A DNA stretch of 9,910 nucleotides from contig CAVRGQ010000010.1 in the NCBI GenBank assembly GCA_963720785.1, positions 1 to 9,910 on the forward strand, written 5' to 3'. The notes beneath the pieces were generated by a model. That model saw nothing but the letters and a program-made list of their open reading frames with translations. It was not told where the DNA came from and did no database searches. Below, one piece after another: positions 7,473 to 9,910 of this stretch (positions are counted from its first letter, which is position 1; every line of letters starts with the position of its first letter). Source of the DNA: CAVRGQ01 sp963720785 (GTDB taxonomy: Bacteria > Actinomycetota > Acidimicrobiia > IMCC26256 > DASPTH01). Position numbers and translations under genes: made by a program.

Positions 7473-8630
7473 ATGCCGGAGCCGGGCGAGGAGCTGGACC
7501 AGCGCGAGGAAGCCCCCGAAGGGCCGCGCGACGACTGGCGCACCGACGCGCGGGTCGCGGTGCTGCCCTGGATCCTGTCGCGGGTGATCGTGCTCGCCGC
7601 GCTCTACGGCGCCCGCCACCTCTACGACGATCTGGGCCGCCTGCCCCGCCCCGTCCAACTGGGCCAGGGACTCTTCGCCTGGGACGGCGCCTTCTACCGC
7701 CACATCGCGGAGGACGGCTACCGCGAGGTCGGCCGGGCGTCGCTGCGGTTCTTCCCCCTCGTGCCCATGCTGGGCAAGGGCCTCGGCGTCGTGATGTTCG
7801 GTCACACCGCAGCCGCACTGCTCGTGCTGGTGAACGTCGCCGCCTTCCTGTTCCTCGCGTCGCTGCACCGCCTCGTGCTGCGCGAGACGGGTGACGCCGC
7901 CACCGCGTCGCGCACGGTGTGGTTCGCGGCGTTGTTCCCCCTCGCGTCGGTGCTCGTGCTCGGCTACGCCGAGTCGATCGCGATGCTCCTCGCGGTGTGG
8001 ATGTTCATGGCGCTGCGCCGCGGCAACTTCTGGTGGGCCGCGCTCGCCGGCCTCGGTGCTGGCCTGTGCCGCCCGGTCGGCGTGCTGCTCGTCGTCCCCG
8101 CGGTCATCGAGGGTTGGCGCGGCTTCGACCACGCCGCGGCGCGCGACCGCATCGCCCGCATCGCCGCAGTGGTGTCGCCGGTCGTGGGGGTCGTCGCTTT
8201 CCTCGCCTGGGTGGGGGTCGAGTTCGGCGACGCCGGGCTGCCCATCTCCGAGCAGAACAAGGCCACCCTGCGCGGCGGGTTCCAGGACCCGTTCACCCGC
8301 GCGGTCGACGGGGTCACCGACGCCTTCCACCACCACTTCTCCTCGGTGGTGCACCTGGCCTGGGCCGCCGGGTTCGTGGTGCTGCTCGTGGTGGTGGCCC
8401 GGAAGCTCCCGGCCTCCTACACCTGGTACTGCGCCGCGACCCTCCTGGTGGCCCTGTCGGCCAAGAACCTCGACTCGCTCGAGCGCTACGTGATGAGCTC
8501 GTTCCCGTTCGTGATCGGCCTCGCAATCCTCGCGAAGCGGGAGGAAACGGAGCGGACCGTGCTGGTGCTCGCCGCCCTCGGGATGGCCGGCTACGCCGTG
8601 GTGTTCTTCCTCGGCCTCGGGGCGCCCTGA
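7473..8630 (+). CDS. PIG-V-like mannosyltransferase family membrane protein
   Basis: This is a GT-C membrane glycosyltransferase of 385 residues resembling the PIG-V/GPI mannosyltransferase II family (Mannosyl_trans2). That family transfers mannose from a polyprenol-phosphate donor on the non-cytoplasmic side of the membrane. After an acidic 25-residue N-terminus and a first helix (about 28-47) comes the signature WDGAFYRHIAEDGY (W70, D71, Y83), in which D71 is the likely catalytic residue. FFPLVPML (93-100) follows, and ERYVMSSFPF (R338, Y339) sits near the C-terminus, all as expected for the family. In between are about eight further hydrophobic helices. ATG 7473 follows a leaderless -10 box. 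The gene is intact, divergent from one GH43 gene and 58 bases upstream of the other. In actinobacteria such proteins could mannosylate a lipid-linked glycan or a protein; the acceptor cannot be read from sequence. Confidence 0.8.
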   Translation: MPEPGEELDQREEAPEGPRDDWRTDARVAVLPWILSRVIVLAALYGARHLYDDLGRLPRPVQLGQGLFAWDGAFYRHIAEDGYREVGRASLRFFPLVPMLGKGLGVVMFGHTAAALLVLVNVAAFLFLASLHRLVLRETGDAATASRTVWFAALFPLASVLVLGYAESIAMLLAVWMFMALRRGNFWWAALAGLGAGLCRPVGVLLVVPAVIEGWRGFDHAAARDRIARIAAVVSPVVGVVAFLAWVGVEFGDAGLPISEQNKATLRGGFQDPFTRAVDGVTDAFHHHFSSVVHLAWAAGFVVLLVVVARKLPASYTWYCAATLLVALSAKNLDSLERYVMSSFPFVIGLAILAKREETERTVLVLAALGMAGYAVVFFLGLGAP

Positions 8631-8688
8631 GGTCTCGGCAACCCCGGTGTGCTGAACTGGCGGCATCGTCCGGCACCGGTTCCACCCC

Positions 8689-9810
8689 TTGCGCGTGTCG
8701 CGCGTTCGGCTCGCCCTCGCAGTGGCTGCCGTCGCGCTCGGCGCGGCCGCGTGCCTGCCGCCGCCTCCGCCGCCGCCCGCGCCGGCGCCGCTCCCCGCAG
8801 CTCCGGGAGGTGCCGCGGCGGCTCCACTCTCCATCACCTATCCCGACCGCGACATGACGCTCGCCGGCGACTTCCCCGATCCGTCGATCCTCGCCACGGG
8901 CGGCGAGTACTACGCCTACTCCACCGGCTCGATCCAGACGTTCGCGCAGGTGCAGGTGATGCAGTCACCCGATCTCGTGCACTGGACCATGGTCGGCGAC
9001 GCGTTCGCCGGTCCCGGTCTGAACGCGGCGTCGCCGAGCGGATGGGCGTCACCGTTCTTCGGCACGACGTGGGCCCCGGCGGTGATCGAGCTTCCCGCCA
9101 ACCCGGCCGATCAGCGCTTCGTCCTCTACTACGCCGCGAGCTCGCAACTCGCCGACGCCACGAACGGCAAGCAGTGCATCGGTCACGCGGTCAGCGCGTC
9201 GCCGGTCGGCCCGTTCGTCGACTCCGCCGCCGGGCCACTGGTGTGCACCCCCGAGCGCGGGGGTTCGATCGATCCCGAGCCCGTCGCGGGTGCCGACGGA
9301 TCGCTCACGCTGCTCTGGAAGAGCGAAGGCGTCGCCGGGTCGGAGCCCACCCGGATCTGGAGTACGCCGCTGAGCACCGACGGTGCCGCGCTCGCGGGTG
9401 GCGCCACCGAGCTGCTCGTGACCGCGGCCGGTTCCGGGGAGGAGCCGATCATCGAGTCGCCGACCGTGGTGCCGAGGGAGAACGGCGGCTACTGGCTCTT
9501 CTACTCGTCGAACCGCTGGGAGACGCCGAACTACGCGGTCGGCGTCGCCCGCTGCGACAGCCTGCAGGGACCGTGCACCCGCGTGTACTCGACGCCGGTG
9601 CTCGCATCGCGGGAGGCGACCGTCGGCCCGGGTGGGGTCCACGCGTTCCAGGACCTCGCCGGCAACTGGCAGATCGCCTTCGCGGCCTGGACGGCGCCCT
9701 ATGTGGGGTATGTGAACCTCGATCCCTTCGAGCCCGACAGCCGCTTCGCCCGCAGCCTGCACATCCTCCCCCTCGGGTCCACCAAGGGCGGGCTCCCGAG
9801 TATCGGCTGA
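8689..9810 (+). CDS. GH43-type glycoside hydrolase lipoprotein (second copy)
   Basis: This is a secreted glycosidase of 373 residues. RVSRVR and a hydrophobic stretch lead to LGAAAC (Cys22), then seven prolines after one leucine and an Ala/Pro-rich spacer, as in a lipoprotein tethered away from the membrane. The GH43 propeller shows DFPDPSI with D64 as likely general base, GGSIDPEP with D195 as pKa modulator and PIIESPTVV with E256 as general acid. WAPAV and YWLFYSSN are also typical. Cysteines in QCIGHAVSASPVGPF, in GPLVC and in ARCDSLQGPC match the first GH43 protein, so the two are paralogues, though clearly diverged. The start is TTG 8689 or GTG 8695; an in-frame TGA at 8653-8655 excludes anything much earlier. 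Neither start has a clear Shine-Dalgarno sequence, and co-transcription with the mannosyltransferase gene 58 bases upstream is likely. Arabinofuranosidase, arabinanase and xylosidase activities are all possible. Confidence 0.85.
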   Translation: MRVSRVRLALAVAAVALGAAACLPPPPPPPAPAPLPAAPGGAAAAPLSITYPDRDMTLAGDFPDPSILATGGEYYAYSTGSIQTFAQVQVMQSPDLVHWTMVGDAFAGPGLNAASPSGWASPFFGTTWAPAVIELPANPADQRFVLYYAASSQLADATNGKQCIGHAVSASPVGPFVDSAAGPLVCTPERGGSIDPEPVAGADGSLTLLWKSEGVAGSEPTRIWSTPLSTDGAALAGGATELLVTAAGSGEEPIIESPTVVPRENGGYWLFYSSNRWETPNYAVGVARCDSLQGPCTRVYSTPVLASREATVGPGGVHAFQDLAGNWQIAFAAWTAPYVGYVNLDPFEPDSRFARSLHILPLGSTKGGLPSIG

Positions 9811-9813
9811 TTC

Positions 9814-9827
9814 CGGCCTCGGGGCCG
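9814..9827 (+). terminator. short GC hairpin after the second GH43 gene
   Basis: CGGCC (9814-9818) pairs with GGCCG (9823-9827) around the tetraloop TCGG, beginning 4 bases after the TGA at 9808-9810. A competing pairing of CCGAG (9796-9800) with CTCGG (9818-9822) is also possible. There is no T tract, so termination is plausible but unproven. Confidence 0.4.
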
Positions 9828-9833
9828 TAGAAT
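9828..9833 (+). promoter_or_regulatory. possible -10 box for a gene starting at the window edge
   Basis: TAGAAT matches the -10 consensus in five of six positions and stands directly after the hairpin. No good -35 box is visible. Transcription from here would give a leader of roughly 70 bases to a start at 9910, or about 25 bases to the in-frame-open ATG at 9863. Confidence 0.35.
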
Positions 9834-9895
9834 CTGCCTCGCCGAAGGCCCATGCCAGCCTGATGTCGTCGCCACAACGTTCGCCGACGACACCC

Positions 9896-9903
9896 GGGGG
9901 GAG
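9896..9903 (+). promoter_or_regulatory. Shine-Dalgarno-like sequence at the right edge
   Basis: GGGGGGAG is followed by six bases and then the final A of the window at 9910. If the next bases are TG, this is ideal spacing for a start codon at 9910. A competing start is the ATG at 9863, whose frame (MSSPQRSPTTPGG...) is open to the edge but has no well-placed ribosome-binding site. The gene itself is outside the window. Confidence 0.35.
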
Positions 9904-9910
9904 AACCTCA

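Noticed and set aside
6670..7587. A 305-codon plus-strand open frame opposite the first GH43 gene.
   Set aside because: It is Arg/Val/Gly-rich shadow sequence and crosses both the divergent promoter region and the start of the next gene. The minus strand has the full GH43 catalytic set.
7185..8837. A 550-codon open frame on the minus strand opposite the PIG-V-like gene.
   Set aside because: Its product is His/Arg/Glu/Gly-rich low-complexity sequence and it lies over a gene with clear family motifs on the plus strand. Long antisense frames are expected at this GC content.
9852..9863. A start codon ATG at 9852.
   Set aside because: It meets a TGA after three codons.
1..9910. CRISPR arrays, tRNA or rRNA genes, insertion sequences, transposases, phage genes or a toxin-antitoxin pair.
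   Set aside because: No spaced repeat array, cloverleaf, rRNA-like stretch, terminal inverted repeats or recognisable mobile-element protein was seen on either strand.

Overview
This is a high-GC window (roughly 70% by eye) with actinobacterial codon use and four cell-envelope genes that recall the arabinogalactan/lipoarabinomannan enzymes of Actinomycetota. Several genes appear leaderless, with a TANNNT -10 box directly before the ATG and no Shine-Dalgarno sequence. Together with the AftD-like giant protein and the GH43 lipoproteins, this suggests an actinobacterium, possibly of class Acidimicrobiia. The taxon is an inference.

Layout. 1-179: probable 3' end of an upstream gene, a 13-bp tandem repeat, a strong GC hairpin and a leaderless promoter. 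180-1807 (+): GT39/RgtA-D-like polyprenyl-phosphate-sugar glycosyltransferase (GT-C), interrupted by four single-base indels. 1848-6385 (+): AftD-like alpha-(1->3)-arabinofuranosyltransferase of about 1,511 residues, interrupted by four more single-base indels, with two discoidin-like sugar-binding modules. 6322-7362 (-): GH43-type lipoprotein that converges on and overlaps the aftD-like gene by 64 bp. 7473-8630 (+): PIG-V-like mannosyltransferase, divergent from that gene. 8689-9810 (+): a second GH43-type lipoprotein. 9811-9910: a hairpin, a possible promoter and a Shine-Dalgarno sequence for a gene that begins at or past the window edge.

Taken together this looks like a locus that builds and trims a surface arabinose- or mannose-containing glycan. 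Two or three multispanning GT-C enzymes would use lipid-linked sugar donors at the outer face of the membrane. Two surface-anchored GH43 beta-propellers with complete catalytic triads could cut or remodel the product. The substrate link is inferred from neighbourhood.

The most striking raw observation is that all eight frame breaks fall between about 649 and 4536, with none in the remaining 5.4 kb. No in-frame nonsense codon accompanies them, and in each case adding or removing one base restores a family-consistent protein. That points to consensus errors in the sequence rather than gene decay, although recent inactivation cannot be excluded from sequence alone.
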